From: Deltaproteobacteria bacterium
GTDB lineage: Bacteria > Desulfobacterota > Binatia > UBA9968
Reading direction: 5' to 3'
Assembly (NCBI GenBank): GCA_009692615.1
Contig: SHYW01000009.1
Span: 1-64,000, forward strand
Length of the DNA stretch: 64,000 nt
A program made the translations under genes and the position numbers. Below, piece after piece: positions 15,797-25,079 of the stretch; position 1 is the stretch's first letter; each line of letters begins with the position of its first letter. A model generated the notes under the pieces. It searched no databases and was not told where the DNA came from. It saw only the letters and a list, made by a program, of their open reading frames with translations.

Positions 15797-16260
15797 TGCG
15801 ATTAACTGCAACCAAACTTTTTCTCGCCGCCAATATTTTCTGCGCTAGTTATTTAATCGCCCCACCTGCGGTCCAGGCCGATCCGTCGAAGTATCCTGAA
15901 TTTGCCCAGCAAAATTTGCCACCCGACATCGTTCCCGCGTTTGTCAACGTCGACGAACTGATCGAAGTCGTAAAGGCTGGCGCCAAACCACTAATCATCG
16001 ACGTGCGTACCTTGGCCGAATTCAATGAAGCGCATATCCTCGGCTCGGTATCGGCTCCCTTGGCGGAGTTCAAAGAGTTCATCAAAACCATCCCGCGCGA
16101 CCGGCCGATAGTGCTCTATTGAGCTTGCCCCCACCACCTGGCCAGTCTGGCCTATGGCATTCTCTACGAAAACGGTTACCGCAATATGAAAGTGCTCAAC
16201 GAAGGCATCATCGGTTGGTATGAAAAGCGCTATCCGATGGAAGGCTCGATGTTCAAGTAG
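15796..16260 (+). CDS. Exported rhodanese-like protein with TGA at the catalytic cysteine position (candidate selenoprotein)
   Basis: A signal peptide (ending VQA) and a rhodanese domain: NVDELIEVVKAGAKPLIIDV, RTLAEFNEAHILGS, RPIVLY. The next codon, where rhodaneses have the catalytic Cys (typically VLYCACP), is TGA at 16120-16122. The frame then stays open for 45 sense codons, completing a normal domain (ACPHHLASLAYGILYENGY, NEGIIGWYEKRYPMEG) to TAG at 16258. Downstream of the TGA, GGCCA-GTC-TGGCC (16140-16152) forms a 5-bp stem whose loop starts with G, 22 nt after the TGA, which fits the usual bacterial SECIS geometry. The product would carry Sec-Ala-Cys-Pro. If selenocysteine is not inserted, the protein stops at 108 residues and is inactive. 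It overlaps the VKOR gene by 1 nt. Confidence 0.7.
16140..16152 (+). promoter_or_regulatory. Candidate bacterial SECIS hairpin
   Basis: GGCCA pairs with TGGCC around the 3-nt loop GTC. The loop begins with G and lies 22 nt after the in-frame TGA, within the 16-37 nt range described for bacterial SECIS elements. The stem is short but all strong pairs except one. The element lies inside the coding sequence, as it must. Confidence 0.45.
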
Positions 16261-16269
16261 CCGGACCCA

Positions 16270-16962
16270 ATGATCGGCACCGACGCTGTCATTTTACTAA
16301 GCGGCGGCATCGACTCCGCCACCGCCGCGGCGATCGCCAAACAGCAGGGCTTCCAACTGCACGCCCTGAGCTTTGACTACGGTCAACGCCACGCCAGAGA
16401 ACTCGAATCGGCGGCGCAAGTAGCGAAATTCTTGGCTGTTAAATCGCATCGAGTCATTCGCTTCGATTTGCGCGCCATCGGCGGTTCGGCGCTCACCGAT
16501 CAGATCGAAGTTCCCAAAGAAAGAAGCGAAGCGGCCATCGGCCAAGGCATTCCGATCACCTACGTGCCGGCGCGCAACACGATATTTTTATCCTTCGCCC
16601 TCGCTCTCGCGGAGCGGCTCGAATGCGCCGACATTTTCTTTGGCGCCAACCAACTCGACTACAGCGGCTATCCCGACTGCCGGGAAGAATATATTCAAGC
16701 ATTCGAGGCCATGGCCAACCTGGCGACCCAGGCCGGCGTCGAAGGTAAAAGTCGGATGAAAATTCATGCGCCGCTCCTGCATATGACCAAAGCGGAGATC
16801 GTCAAACAGGGCATGGCGCTCAATCTCGACTACAGCCTGACCTGGAGTTGCTACGATCCGCAAAGCGATGGCCGCGCCTGCGGCGGTTGCGACAGCTGCC
16901 TGCTCCGGCTCAAGGGTTTTAAAGATGCCGGCGCGCTCGACCCGATCGCTTACGCGCGCTAA
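16270..16962 (+). CDS. queC: 7-cyano-7-deazaguanine synthase QueC
   Basis: A 230-residue PP-loop ATPase that converts carboxy-deazaguanine to preQ0 in queuosine (or deazapurine DNA) synthesis. The ATP-binding LLSGGIDS (about residues 9-16), the [11 protein letters not shown] motif and the zinc cysteines Cys194, Cys204, Cys207 and Cys210 (CxxC-type cluster in RACGGCDSC) are intact. It starts 9 nt after the rhodanese. No queD, queE or queF is in the window, so the neighbours do not decide between tRNA and DNA modification. Confidence 0.96.
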   Translation: MIGTDAVILLSGGIDSATAAAIAKQQGFQLHALSFDYGQRHARELESAAQVAKFLAVKSHRVIRFDLRAIGGSALTDQIEVPKERSEAAIGQGIPITYVPARNTIFLSFALALAERLECADIFFGANQLDYSGYPDCREEYIQAFEAMANLATQAGVEGKSRMKIHAPLLHMTKAEIVKQGMALNLDYSLTWSCYDPQSDGRACGGCDSCLLRLKGFKDAGALDPIAYAR

Positions 16963-16976
16963 AATCACTATCAAGC

Positions 16977-17864
16977 ATGCTACCTCAACCGTTTACGCCG
17001 GCATTTCTGTCCCAGTTGGAAGCGCTCAGGCTCCGTACGCGCAAGGAATTTCTCGGCAGCCATCCGGGCAGCTACTCGTCGCCGCGCCGGGGCACGAGTT
17101 TAGAATTCGCCGACTATCGCCGTTACACGCCGGGCGATGATTTGCGTTATCTCGACTGGGGCATTTACGCGCGCACCGACCGGCTTTACGTCAAACTGTT
17201 CCGTGAAGAAGTCGACCTATTCGCCTATGTTTTCGTCGACGCCAGCGCGTCCATGGGGTTTCCCGCCCGCGAAGAAAAATTCGCGCCGGCGAGCCATGTC
17301 GCTCTGGCGCTTTCCTATGTGATTCTGGCCAACCACGATCACGTCAAGCTCCACCTGTTGCAGGAAAAAGGCGCTGCCTCACCATTTTATCGGCGCCGGA
17401 GGCGCATGACCGACTGTTATAATTTTCTCGCCGCGGCAACGCCCAACGGCGCCGTCGACCTCGCCGCTTCGCTAAACGGCCACTTGCAGCGGCTGCGCCG
17501 GCCGGGCAAAGCAATTTTGATTTCCGATTTCTTGATGCCCAGCGCGGCCTATCAGCAAGGGCTAAATTTATTGCGCGCCTTCAATCTCGACATCGCCGCG
17601 ATTCAAGTGCTAACGCGCCAGGAAGTCGACCCGCAATTCCCCCACGGCAGTCTCTCCCTGGTCGATAGCGAGAGCGAAAAAGAAATAAAATATCAGTGGA
17701 ACGACAAGGCGCGGCGCGAATATCAGAGCCGGCTAGCCCATCATAACTTGGAACTCAAAAGTTTTTGCCACCAGAGCGGCATTCATTATTCGCTCTATGT
17801 GAACGACCGGGATTTGAGCGACTTTGTTTTCGCCACTCTGCCGGCCATCGGCCTATTCAAATAA
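16977..17864 (+). CDS. DUF58 domain protein
   Basis: A 295-residue DUF58 protein. The family signature is clear (FADYRRYTPGDDLRYLDWGIYARTD, about residues 43-70, with the RxYxxGD and DW elements), followed by a VWA-like fold with a DASASM MIDAS motif. DUF58 proteins normally work with a MoxR AAA+ ATPase and Bat-like VWA membrane proteins. Here two VWA genes follow (gaps of 4 and -4 nt), but no moxR precedes it; queC takes that place. Confidence 0.9.
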   Translation: MLPQPFTPAFLSQLEALRLRTRKEFLGSHPGSYSSPRRGTSLEFADYRRYTPGDDLRYLDWGIYARTDRLYVKLFREEVDLFAYVFVDASASMGFPAREEKFAPASHVALALSYVILANHDHVKLHLLQEKGAASPFYRRRRRMTDCYNFLAAATPNGAVDLAASLNGHLQRLRRPGKAILISDFLMPSAAYQQGLNLLRAFNLDIAAIQVLTRQEVDPQFPHGSLSLVDSESEKEIKYQWNDKARREYQSRLAHHNLELKSFCHQSGIHYSLYVNDRDLSDFVFATLPAIGLFK

Positions 17865-17868
17865 ACCC

Positions 17869-19683
17869 ATGGAGTTTTTGAATCCCACCGCGCTGTTCGG
17901 CCTGTTGGCGCTTCCGCTGCTGCTCTTGCCCTACTTGATCCGGCGCAAACCGCGCCGGGTGATGTTTTCCAGCTTGCTCTTACTGATGGAAAGCGGCGAA
18001 ATCGCCAGCAGCCGAGCTTGGGGCAGAATCAATTTGCCGTGGATTTTTTTCTTGCAGTTGCTGTTGTTGGCCTTACTGATTTTCGCCCTGAGCGAGCCGG
18101 TCTTTTCCATCCATCCGACCAACGTGGCGATTCTCCTCGATAACTCAGCAACCATGCAGACAATGGAAGCCGGCCAAACCCGATTGAATTTGGCCAAAGC
18201 GAAGGCAATATCGATCATCGACGCGATCGGCGTCGCCGGCAAAATCGATCTCTATCTAACCACGCCGCGCATAGCCAAGCTCAACGGCGCACCGTTAAGC
18301 GCCACGCAAGCGCTCAGCGCCATCGGTGCAATTGAAGCCTACGATCTCGGCGATCCGCCGACAGACTACAATCAAACCCTCGAACAGCTCGCCCGCGAGC
18401 ATAAATACCAGCGCGTTTATTTAATCACCGATCATCCAGCGCGCGGCCAAAGCGCCACGGCGCGAATTATCAGCGTCGGCCAGCCCCAAGCAAATTTCGC
18501 CGTCACCGCTTTCGACGTGCATCGTTCTTCGCTCATCAACGGCCGGCTCGAAGCGAGCGTGGAAGTCGCTAATTTCTCCAACCGCGACGAGAAAATTAGA
18601 ATTGTCGTTAAAGGCGGCGACCGCGCCCTGACCCACCGCGAACTCACCGTCGCCTCGGGCAAGACCCTGGCGACGACTTTCGACGGCATTGCCGAGCAAC
18701 CGTTTTATCAAGCCGAGATCGAAAACCGCGACGCGCTCATGCTCGACAACCGCCGCTTCGCGGTATTACCGGCGGGACGGAACTTGCGCATTTTGGCTAT
18801 CAGCCCGCGGGCCAAAGAGATCGCCAGCCTAAAATCGATTCCCGGCGTCGACATCGATGTCATCGCGCCGAGCGCCTATGGCGAGACCGACAGCAGCGCC
18901 TATGGTTTGGAGATTTTTCATTTCGCCACGCCGGCGGCGCTGCCGCGCAATCCAACTCTGTTCATTTTACCGCCGCAAAATAACTCGCTGGTCGATCTCG
19001 GCGCGCCGGTGGCGAACGTCAACGTCTCCAACTGGCGCGAACCGCACACGCTGACGCGCTACGTCAACTTCAGTTTGTTTCGCCCGGCCTACGCGCGCCC
19101 GCTCAAACCGGAAAGCGCCGGCGACGTGGTGATCGAAAGTCCCAACGGCGCGCTGGCTTTCACCAACGAACGCAACGGCGTGCGCTATCTCACCCTAGGC
19201 TTCGATCCGCTGCCGTACTTAGGACGCGAAAATTTGCCCATGTCGATCTTCACGCTCAATCTTCTCGACTGGTTTTTTGACGCCGGCATGAAAAGCCGTG
19301 CCACCGGCGAGCCCCTGGCCCTCGGCAAGATCGTCCCTGGCGATCTGCTGATCAGCCCCAAGGGTGAATCGATTGCGCTGACGCCGGGCTATGATTATTT
19401 CGCCGCCACCTTCTATCAGGGCCTCTATGAGCGCCGGCGTGGCGGCGAGAAAGAGTTGTCAGCGCGCAATTTCCAAGATCAGAGCGAATCCGACCTGCGC
19501 GCTCCGGCGCCTATCGATCTGAACGCTAACAGCGTCGTCACTGGCAGCACTTCGGTGCTATTTTCTTTCTGGCCCTATCTACTGATCGCGGTCATCCTAT
19601 TGTTGTTGATCGAATGGTTCGTCACGCCGCGGATGAGCCAACTCAATTTCCGCCGCGGGACCAATGTGAGCTTGGGATCATGA
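17869..19683 (+). CDS. BatA-like membrane protein with a degenerate VWA domain
   Basis: A 604-residue membrane protein. The N-terminus (FLNPTALFGLLALPLLLLPYLIRRKP) is the BatA signature with two transmembrane helices, the second near residues 55-75. A VWA-like domain follows (VAILLDNSATMQT, with Asn-Ser-Ala-Thr at the MIDAS), then a long periplasmic region and a C-terminal helix near residue 575. The start at 17869 gives the natural N-terminus; an upstream in-frame ATG lies within the DUF58 gene. It overlaps the next gene by 4 nt. Role: probably part of a MoxR-Bat type chaperone or stress system. Confidence 0.85.
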   Translation: MEFLNPTALFGLLALPLLLLPYLIRRKPRRVMFSSLLLLMESGEIASSRAWGRINLPWIFFLQLLLLALLIFALSEPVFSIHPTNVAILLDNSATMQTMEAGQTRLNLAKAKAISIIDAIGVAGKIDLYLTTPRIAKLNGAPLSATQALSAIGAIEAYDLGDPPTDYNQTLEQLAREHKYQRVYLITDHPARGQSATARIISVGQPQANFAVTAFDVHRSSLINGRLEASVEVANFSNRDEKIRIVVKGGDRALTHRELTVASGKTLATTFDGIAEQPFYQAEIENRDALMLDNRRFAVLPAGRNLRILAISPRAKEIASLKSIPGVDIDVIAPSAYGETDSSAYGLEIFHFATPAALPRNPTLFILPPQNNSLVDLGAPVANVNVSNWREPHTLTRYVNFSLFRPAYARPLKPESAGDVVIESPNGALAFTNERNGVRYLTLGFDPLPYLGRENLPMSIFTLNLLDWFFDAGMKSRATGEPLALGKIVPGDLLISPKGESIALTPGYDYFAATFYQGLYERRRGGEKELSARNFQDQSESDLRAPAPIDLNANSVVTGSTSVLFSFWPYLLIAVILLLLIEWFVTPRMSQLNFRRGTNVSLGS

Positions 19684-22205
19684 CCACACTTTTGGCTGAT
19701 ATCGAATTTGCCAAGAGCTACTTTCTCTGGCTGCTGTTGGGGTTGCCGCTACTCTGGCTCCGTTTTGGCGACCGGCGTCTTGCGATTGTAATTGCCCGGA
19801 CGTTGATCGTCGCCCTGCTGATCCTCGCCCTGGCGGATCCCCAGAGAGTCAGCGAGCAGGCACGGAGCGAAGAGAGAATCTTCGCCTATGACGTCTCGCA
19901 GAGTATTCCCGCCGCCATGCGTCAGTGGATGGCCCGGGCGACCAAGGAACTGGCCCCCAGTCGGCGCGATCGCCAGTTCGTTTTCGGCGCGACTGTCAAA
20001 AAGTCCGATGGCTTCGCCCAAGGCGATGTCGACGGACAAAAGACCAATATCGAGAGTCTCCTAGCCAAACTATTGGAATTGCCGAGCGCACCGCGCAGCT
20101 TGTTTTTATTCACCGACGGCTGGGAAACCCAGGGCAGCGTCGAACGCTTACTACCCGCGGCGGCGGCCGCGGGGATTAAAATCTATCCAATGCTGCCGGC
20201 GGAGCGGCCAGCCATCGCCAACGTCGCGGTGACGAAAATACTCGCGCCCACCCAGGGCAACAGCGGCGAGAGTTTGAATCTCAAAGTCGTCCTCGACAAC
20301 CAGAACGACTTTCCGGTTGACGGCAGCTTGGCGATCTCTCGTAATGGCCAAGTGTTCAAAACCGACAACGTGAAATTGCCGCCAGGCAGCCATTCGTTCA
20401 CCTATCAAACCACGCCCACCGAAGGCGTGCTAACTTCTTTCCAAGCGACCTTCAGCGCTCGCGATAAAGCGGCCGACATCAACCCGGCCGATAACCACGC
20501 CATCGCTTGGGTAACGATTCGCTCCAAGGCGAAAGTATTATTGATCAACGGCCGTAACGGCGCCGGCCGCTATTTGGAAGAAATCATCAAACGGCAAGGT
20601 TTTGATTTGACCGTGCGGAGCCCAGAAAGCGCGCCGCCACCGGCGGGCCATAAGATCGTCATCTTTAACAACGCCGAACGGGACAAGTTCCCCGCTGGCT
20701 ATTTGGCGACGCTGGAACGCCATGTCGCCGAAGGTAATCACTTCATCATGCTCGGCGCCGACAACAGTTTCGCCCCTGCCAGTTATCGCCAGACGGCGAT
20801 TGAAAAACTGCTGCCGGTGGAACCCAAGGAACCGCCCAAGCGCGAAGAAAAAAACCGCGCCGTAGTCTTAGTGATCGACAAATCCGGCAGCATGCGCGAC
20901 GACAACCGGATTCTTTACGCTAAAGAAGCCGCCAAGGCGGTGGCGCGGCAATTGAAAGATATCGACCTGCTCGGCGTGGTCGGTTTCGACGATAGCCCCT
21001 TTGTCGTGGTCTATCTGGAAACCATGGCACGCTTGCGGGGCGTGGTCGACAACCAGATCGACCGGCTCAAACCGGGTGGCCAGACTTACTTTCTTCCGGC
21101 ACTCAACGAAGCCCGACGCCAACTCGAGCGGGTTAACGCCTCGCGCAAACATATCATCCTGCTGAGCGACGGCGTCACCAGAGGTAGCGACGGTACCTTA
21201 ATCGATCTGGTAACGTTAATGCGCAACGAACTCAAGATCACGGTTTCCGCCATCGCCATCAGCGCCGAGGCCGATGTCAGAATCATGAAACGGATAGCCC
21301 AATACGGCGGCGGCTTGTTCCATCACACCATCGATCCATCCTCCTTACCGCAAATCGTCCTGGAACAGCTTCAGGACAAACCCAAAGAGGAGCCCCAGGA
21401 CGACGGCCCGATGGTGCCGATCGTCGAGCGGGGCTCCGAACTGCTTAACGGCTTGGCGAACAGAAACTTTCCAGCGGTATTGGGCTATATGGATACGGAA
21501 TTGAAACGGGGAGCGATCATGGACTTGTCGCTCCAGCGACCCGACCGGCGCGCGCCGCTGCTGGCTTCGTGGAGCTACGGTAAAGGGAAGTCCGTCGCTC
21601 TGACCACCGATCTGGAAGGGCGCTGGAGCAGAAACTGGATTCAGTGGGCCGGCTTGCAAGGCTTTTGGGCGCGCCTGTTCGACTGGTTGAGTCCCAGCGA
21701 AGAGAATCTCGTGCCGAGCCACGAAGCGCGCGTAAGCTTTACCGAAAACCTCTCGGTAATCGATCTGTCGATCTACGATGACAGCGGCGCCAACAGCCAA
21801 TATCGTTTCACCGCCACCGGCAAGGGCGGCAAGTCGGAGGGCGTACTCACCAAGCTAGCGCCGGGCCATTACCAAGCGACCCTGCCATTGACCGCCCTTG
21901 GCGACTATCGCATCGACCTAACCGAAGATCGCGCCGGCCGGCGCGTCGCCTTTCCGCCGGTGGGCTACACCCTTTCCTACGATCAGACCAGCGAGCTGCC
22001 AAGGCCCGAGTTTAACACCCAGCTGTTGTCCCGCATGGCCCAGGCAACAGGTGGTGAGATCAACCCTAAGTCCCTGGATAAGATAACTAAAACCACGCTG
22101 TCGAAAAGCTACCGCGAGACCCGCCAGGAACTCATTATGCTGGTCTTTTGTCTGTTTTTATTTGAGGTCGCGATAAGAAAGTTCGCCTTTGCCGAGCCTG
22201 ATTGA
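19680..22205 (+). CDS. Large membrane protein with two VWA-like modules and a GATase-like domain
   Basis: An 841-residue protein. N-terminal helices (about residues 15-55) lead to a first VWA-like module (AYDVSQSI), then an Ig-like stretch, a class I glutamine-amidotransferase-like domain (KVLLINGRNGAGRYLEEIIKR, then IVIFNN), a canonical VWA domain (VLVIDKSGSMRDDN with intact DxSxS, GGQTYF, LLSDGVTRG) and a C-terminal helix. This is the layout of the large VWA proteins that end Bat-like clusters. It starts by ATGA overlap with the preceding gene. Function beyond membership of the DUF58/VWA set is unknown. Confidence 0.87.
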   Translation: MTTLLADIEFAKSYFLWLLLGLPLLWLRFGDRRLAIVIARTLIVALLILALADPQRVSEQARSEERIFAYDVSQSIPAAMRQWMARATKELAPSRRDRQFVFGATVKKSDGFAQGDVDGQKTNIESLLAKLLELPSAPRSLFLFTDGWETQGSVERLLPAAAAAGIKIYPMLPAERPAIANVAVTKILAPTQGNSGESLNLKVVLDNQNDFPVDGSLAISRNGQVFKTDNVKLPPGSHSFTYQTTPTEGVLTSFQATFSARDKAADINPADNHAIAWVTIRSKAKVLLINGRNGAGRYLEEIIKRQGFDLTVRSPESAPPPAGHKIVIFNNAERDKFPAGYLATLERHVAEGNHFIMLGADNSFAPASYRQTAIEKLLPVEPKEPPKREEKNRAVVLVIDKSGSMRDDNRILYAKEAAKAVARQLKDIDLLGVVGFDDSPFVVVYLETMARLRGVVDNQIDRLKPGGQTYFLPALNEARRQLERVNASRKHIILLSDGVTRGSDGTLIDLVTLMRNELKITVSAIAISAEADVRIMKRIAQYGGGLFHHTIDPSSLPQIVLEQLQDKPKEEPQDDGPMVPIVERGSELLNGLANRNFPAVLGYMDTELKRGAIMDLSLQRPDRRAPLLASWSYGKGKSVALTTDLEGRWSRNWIQWAGLQGFWARLFDWLSPSEENLVPSHEARVSFTENLSVIDLSIYDDSGANSQYRFTATGKGGKSEGVLTKLAPGHYQATLPLTALGDYRIDLTEDRAGRRVAFPPVGYTLSYDQTSELPRPEFNTQLLSRMAQATGGEINPKSLDKITKTTLSKSYRETRQELIMLVFCLFLFEVAIRKFAFAEPD

Positions 22206-22264
22206 CGAGCCCAAACCACTTCCGATCCAGCCCAACCGCTAACCGAAAAGTCTCGATTTTCTGG

Positions 22265-22293
22265 TTGACAGAGGCACCCAAACGGGCTAACTT
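22265..22293 (+). promoter_or_regulatory. Candidate promoter of the M23 peptidase gene
   Basis: TTGACA (22265-22270), 17-nt spacer, TAACTT (22288-22293). The -35 is perfect; the -10 is weak. The peptidase ATG follows 18 nt downstream, so the 5' leader would be very short. Confidence 0.5.
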
Positions 22294-22311
22294 TTGTAAT
22301 CTTTGTTTACT

Positions 22312-23721
22312 ATGCGTGCCGCGTTGACATTAACACGACCGACGGGGAGTCCTTGCCGTTGGTTAGTGGCGGGACTAAAGATCCTGCGAGTTGCCGAACC
22401 CTTTGGGATGGTTGCCTGTTTGTTGGCAATGCTCACGCTGGCTCCCATGGAGGCCGCGGCTGCCAAACAGAAGACCCCACGCAAGGAACCGGCTAAAGGC
22501 AAAACGGTTAATTCGGTTACAATCCCGATTCAACGACTAGCCAACAATCAGGCGCGCACCGCCCTGCGCCGACAACCGTCACCGCCAACCAGCGATAGTA
22601 CTGAAAATCGTCAGCAGGCCATTTACCGGATACGCAGCGGCGAGACCCTTTCAGATATTCTCACCCGTTATGATGTGCCTCAGGCAGATAGACTGCTGTG
22701 GTCACGGACGATGAAGCGAAATTTTGGCAGTGAGACATTGCCCGCGGGGCGAGAGTTGGCGCTGTACTTCGCCAAGGCGAAGTTTTCTAGCCGGGGACAA
22801 TATTCCGGCCAGTTGAAAGCGTTGGAAGTCGACCAAAGCGACGCCTACACATTGACCATGGAACGGGGCATCCGCGGTATTCTCGTACAAAAACGCGAGA
22901 AACCCTACGACGTCGAGATCAAAACCGTCAGCGGTTCAGTCGCCTCATCTTTTTTTGAAGATGGCCGCAAAGCCGGTTTGCATCCCGCTCTGCTTTCCCA
23001 GCTAGCCGATATCTTCACTTGGGACATCGATCTCGAAAAAGAGATCCGCGCCGGCGACACCTTTAAGATTCTCTACGAGCAACGCAGCCGCAAGGGCCAA
23101 GAAGGCAAGCCTTCGCTGCGCATTTTGGCCGCCGAGCTGTTGAACGCTGGGCAAAAGTTCACGGCGATCTACTTCGAGAAGCAAAAAGGCCATGGCAACT
23201 ATTTCAATAGTGAAGGCCGCAGCCTGGCCCGCTCGTTCCTGCGCTTCCCTCTAGAATTTACCAGCATCACGTCGCTGTTTACCGAATCGCGCTTCCACCC
23301 GATCCTTAAAATCAATGCGCCACATACCGGCGTAGATTTCGCCGCCCAGCGGGGCACGCCGGTGCGTGCGGTGGGCGACGGCATCATCGCCGAAGCTGGT
23401 TGGAACGGTGGCTACGGCAAAGCCATCGACCTCAAGCACGACACCACGTATATGAGCCGGTATGCCCATCTCGATAGTTTCGCCGAGGGTATTCAAAATG
23501 GCGTGGCGGTCACCAAGGGCCAGGTTATCGGCTACGTCGGTTCCACCGGCCGCTCCACCGGTCCCCACCTCCATTTCGAGTTTTATAAAGACCAGCAGTA
23601 TATCAACCCACTGAGCGTCGATGTTCCGGCGGATGAATTCATCGAGCCGGCGCTCCAGCGTGTCTTTGAGAACCAGAAGCGCACGTTTCTGGTCGAGCTT
23701 AGTTCCACGCCTCAATCCTAG
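22312..23721 (+). CDS. M23 family metallopeptidase (MepM-like)
   Basis: A 469-residue cell-wall peptidase. An N-terminal hydrophobic segment (about 30-50) acts as signal or anchor; an OapA/LysM-like region follows (YRIRSGETLSDILTRYDVP); the peptidase M23 domain is C-terminal, with the zinc ligands in HTGVDF (HxxxD) and HLHFEF (HxH). This is the architecture of MepM/ShyA DD-endopeptidases, which cut peptidoglycan cross-links during growth. I prefer the ATG at 22312; a TTG at 22303 would add three residues. No partner gene is adjacent. Confidence 0.92.
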   Translation: MRAALTLTRPTGSPCRWLVAGLKILRVAEPFGMVACLLAMLTLAPMEAAAAKQKTPRKEPAKGKTVNSVTIPIQRLANNQARTALRRQPSPPTSDSTENRQQAIYRIRSGETLSDILTRYDVPQADRLLWSRTMKRNFGSETLPAGRELALYFAKAKFSSRGQYSGQLKALEVDQSDAYTLTMERGIRGILVQKREKPYDVEIKTVSGSVASSFFEDGRKAGLHPALLSQLADIFTWDIDLEKEIRAGDTFKILYEQRSRKGQEGKPSLRILAAELLNAGQKFTAIYFEKQKGHGNYFNSEGRSLARSFLRFPLEFTSITSLFTESRFHPILKINAPHTGVDFAAQRGTPVRAVGDGIIAEAGWNGGYGKAIDLKHDTTYMSRYAHLDSFAEGIQNGVAVTKGQVIGYVGSTGRSTGPHLHFEFYKDQQYINPLSVDVPADEFIEPALQRVFENQKRTFLVELSSTPQS

Positions 23722-23764
23722 TCATTCAGTTCGTCCCGGGGCTAATTGATCTGCGTTCGCGGCT

Positions 23765-23794
23765 TTGGCCGTGGCGCGTTTTGCGTGCTATGAT
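23765..23794 (+). promoter_or_regulatory. Candidate promoter of the cinA-recA operon
   Basis: TTGGCC (23765-23770), 18-nt spacer, TATGAT (23789-23794), ending about 30 nt before the cinA GTG. I see no LexA-box-like palindrome between this and the start. Confidence 0.45.
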
Positions 23795-23825
23795 TTTTTA
23801 GTACGCGACCAGGATTGGAAATAGC

Positions 23826-25070
23826 GTGATTGAAAAAGCCGTCATCTTAAGCACCGGCGACGAACTGACCACCGGCAAAGTCGTCGACACTAACTCCGCC
23901 CACATCGCCGACCGCCTGTTCGCACTGGGGATCAAAGTCGCCGCGGTGCTCAAAGTCGGCGACGACCCGGAAAAACTGCTCTGGGCGTTTCACCAAGCGC
24001 GCGAACTCGGCGACATCGTCATCGGCACCGGCGGACTCGGCCCCACCGCTGACGATCTGACCACGGAAATGGTCGCGCGCTTTTTAGGCGTGAAAACAAT
24101 CGAAGACCCCGAGGTCGCCAAAAATCTCAAAGCCCGCTTCGAGCGGCGCGGCGTGGCCTGGACGGCGAACAATCTCAAGCAAGCGCTTTTCCCAGCCGGC
24201 GCGACGATCATTCCCAACCCAGTCGGCACCGCGCCGGGTTTCAACGTCGACATCGGCCAAGGTAAAAAACTGCTCTGGCTTTCCGGCGTGCCGCACGAGA
24301 TGACCGCGATGCTCAACGCGACGGTCCTACCCTGGATCGCGGCGCAACAAGGCAGCCAGTCGACGATCCACCAAACCGTCTTTAAAATTCACGGCATCAG
24401 CGAATCGAAGCTCGACGATCTCGTCAAGCCAGTGGAGCTTGGCGACTCGGCAAAGCTGTCATTTCGCGCGCACTTTCCCGAGCTGACATTACGTCTAACG
24501 GTCAGCGGCGCGGCGCAAGAGAAAAATTTCGAATCGCTACGTGAGCAGCTGCGCAGGATTCTCGGCGCCTACGTTTACGCCGAAAGCGATGCGACGATGG
24601 AAGAGATCGTCGGCCGCTTGTTGGTCGAGAAGCACCAGAGCTTAGCGTTGGCGGAGTCGTGCACTGGCGGGCTGATAGCGCACCGCATCACCCGGGTTGC
24701 CGGCAGCTCAGCCTACTTTCTTGGCGGCGCGGTGACTTACTCGAACGAAGAAAAAATCCGCGCCCTAGGCGTCCAGCCCGCAACCTTGGAGAAATTCGGC
24801 GCGGTCAGCCGCGATACCGCGCTGGAAATGTCTCAGGGCATTAGAGAACGCACCGGCGCGAGCATCGCCCTCAGCGTCACTGGCATCGCCGGACCGAGCG
24901 GCGGCACGGCGGAGAAGCCGGTAGGCACGGTTTGGGTCAGTATCTCGAGCGCGAAATTTCATGAAGCGAAGTTGCTCAACCTCTTGGTCCTCACCGATCG
25001 CGAGCGGATCGTCCAGGGCACAGCCCAAGCCGCGCTCAATTGGCTCAGACTAACGCTTTTGGAACTGTAG
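23826..25070 (+). CDS. cinA: CinA family protein (NMN deamidase / ADP-ribose pyrophosphatase)
   Basis: A 414-residue two-domain CinA. The N-terminal MoCF/COG1058 domain (STGDELTTGKVVDTNSAHIA, GTGGLGPTADDLT) hydrolyses ADP-ribose; the C-terminal PncC domain (LALAESCTGGLIAHRIT, VTGIAGPSGGT) deamidates nicotinamide mononucleotide in NAD salvage. The gene starts at GTG 23826 and heads a run cinA-thpR-recA with gaps of about 10 nt, a conserved arrangement in many bacteria. Confidence 0.95.
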   Translation: MIEKAVILSTGDELTTGKVVDTNSAHIADRLFALGIKVAAVLKVGDDPEKLLWAFHQARELGDIVIGTGGLGPTADDLTTEMVARFLGVKTIEDPEVAKNLKARFERRGVAWTANNLKQALFPAGATIIPNPVGTAPGFNVDIGQGKKLLWLSGVPHEMTAMLNATVLPWIAAQQGSQSTIHQTVFKIHGISESKLDDLVKPVELGDSAKLSFRAHFPELTLRLTVSGAAQEKNFESLREQLRRILGAYVYAESDATMEEIVGRLLVEKHQSLALAESCTGGLIAHRITRVAGSSAYFLGGAVTYSNEEKIRALGVQPATLEKFGAVSRDTALEMSQGIRERTGASIALSVTGIAGPSGGTAEKPVGTVWVSISSAKFHEAKLLNLLVLTDRERIVQGTAQAALNWLRLTLLEL

Positions 25071-25079
25071 AAGTCCGTG

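Noticed and set aside
7048-16260. An altered genetic code with TGA as a sense codon
   Set aside because: Many intact genes in the window end with TGA (for example tonB, the VWA genes and recX), and TGA overlaps are used for coupling. TGA is a normal stop here.
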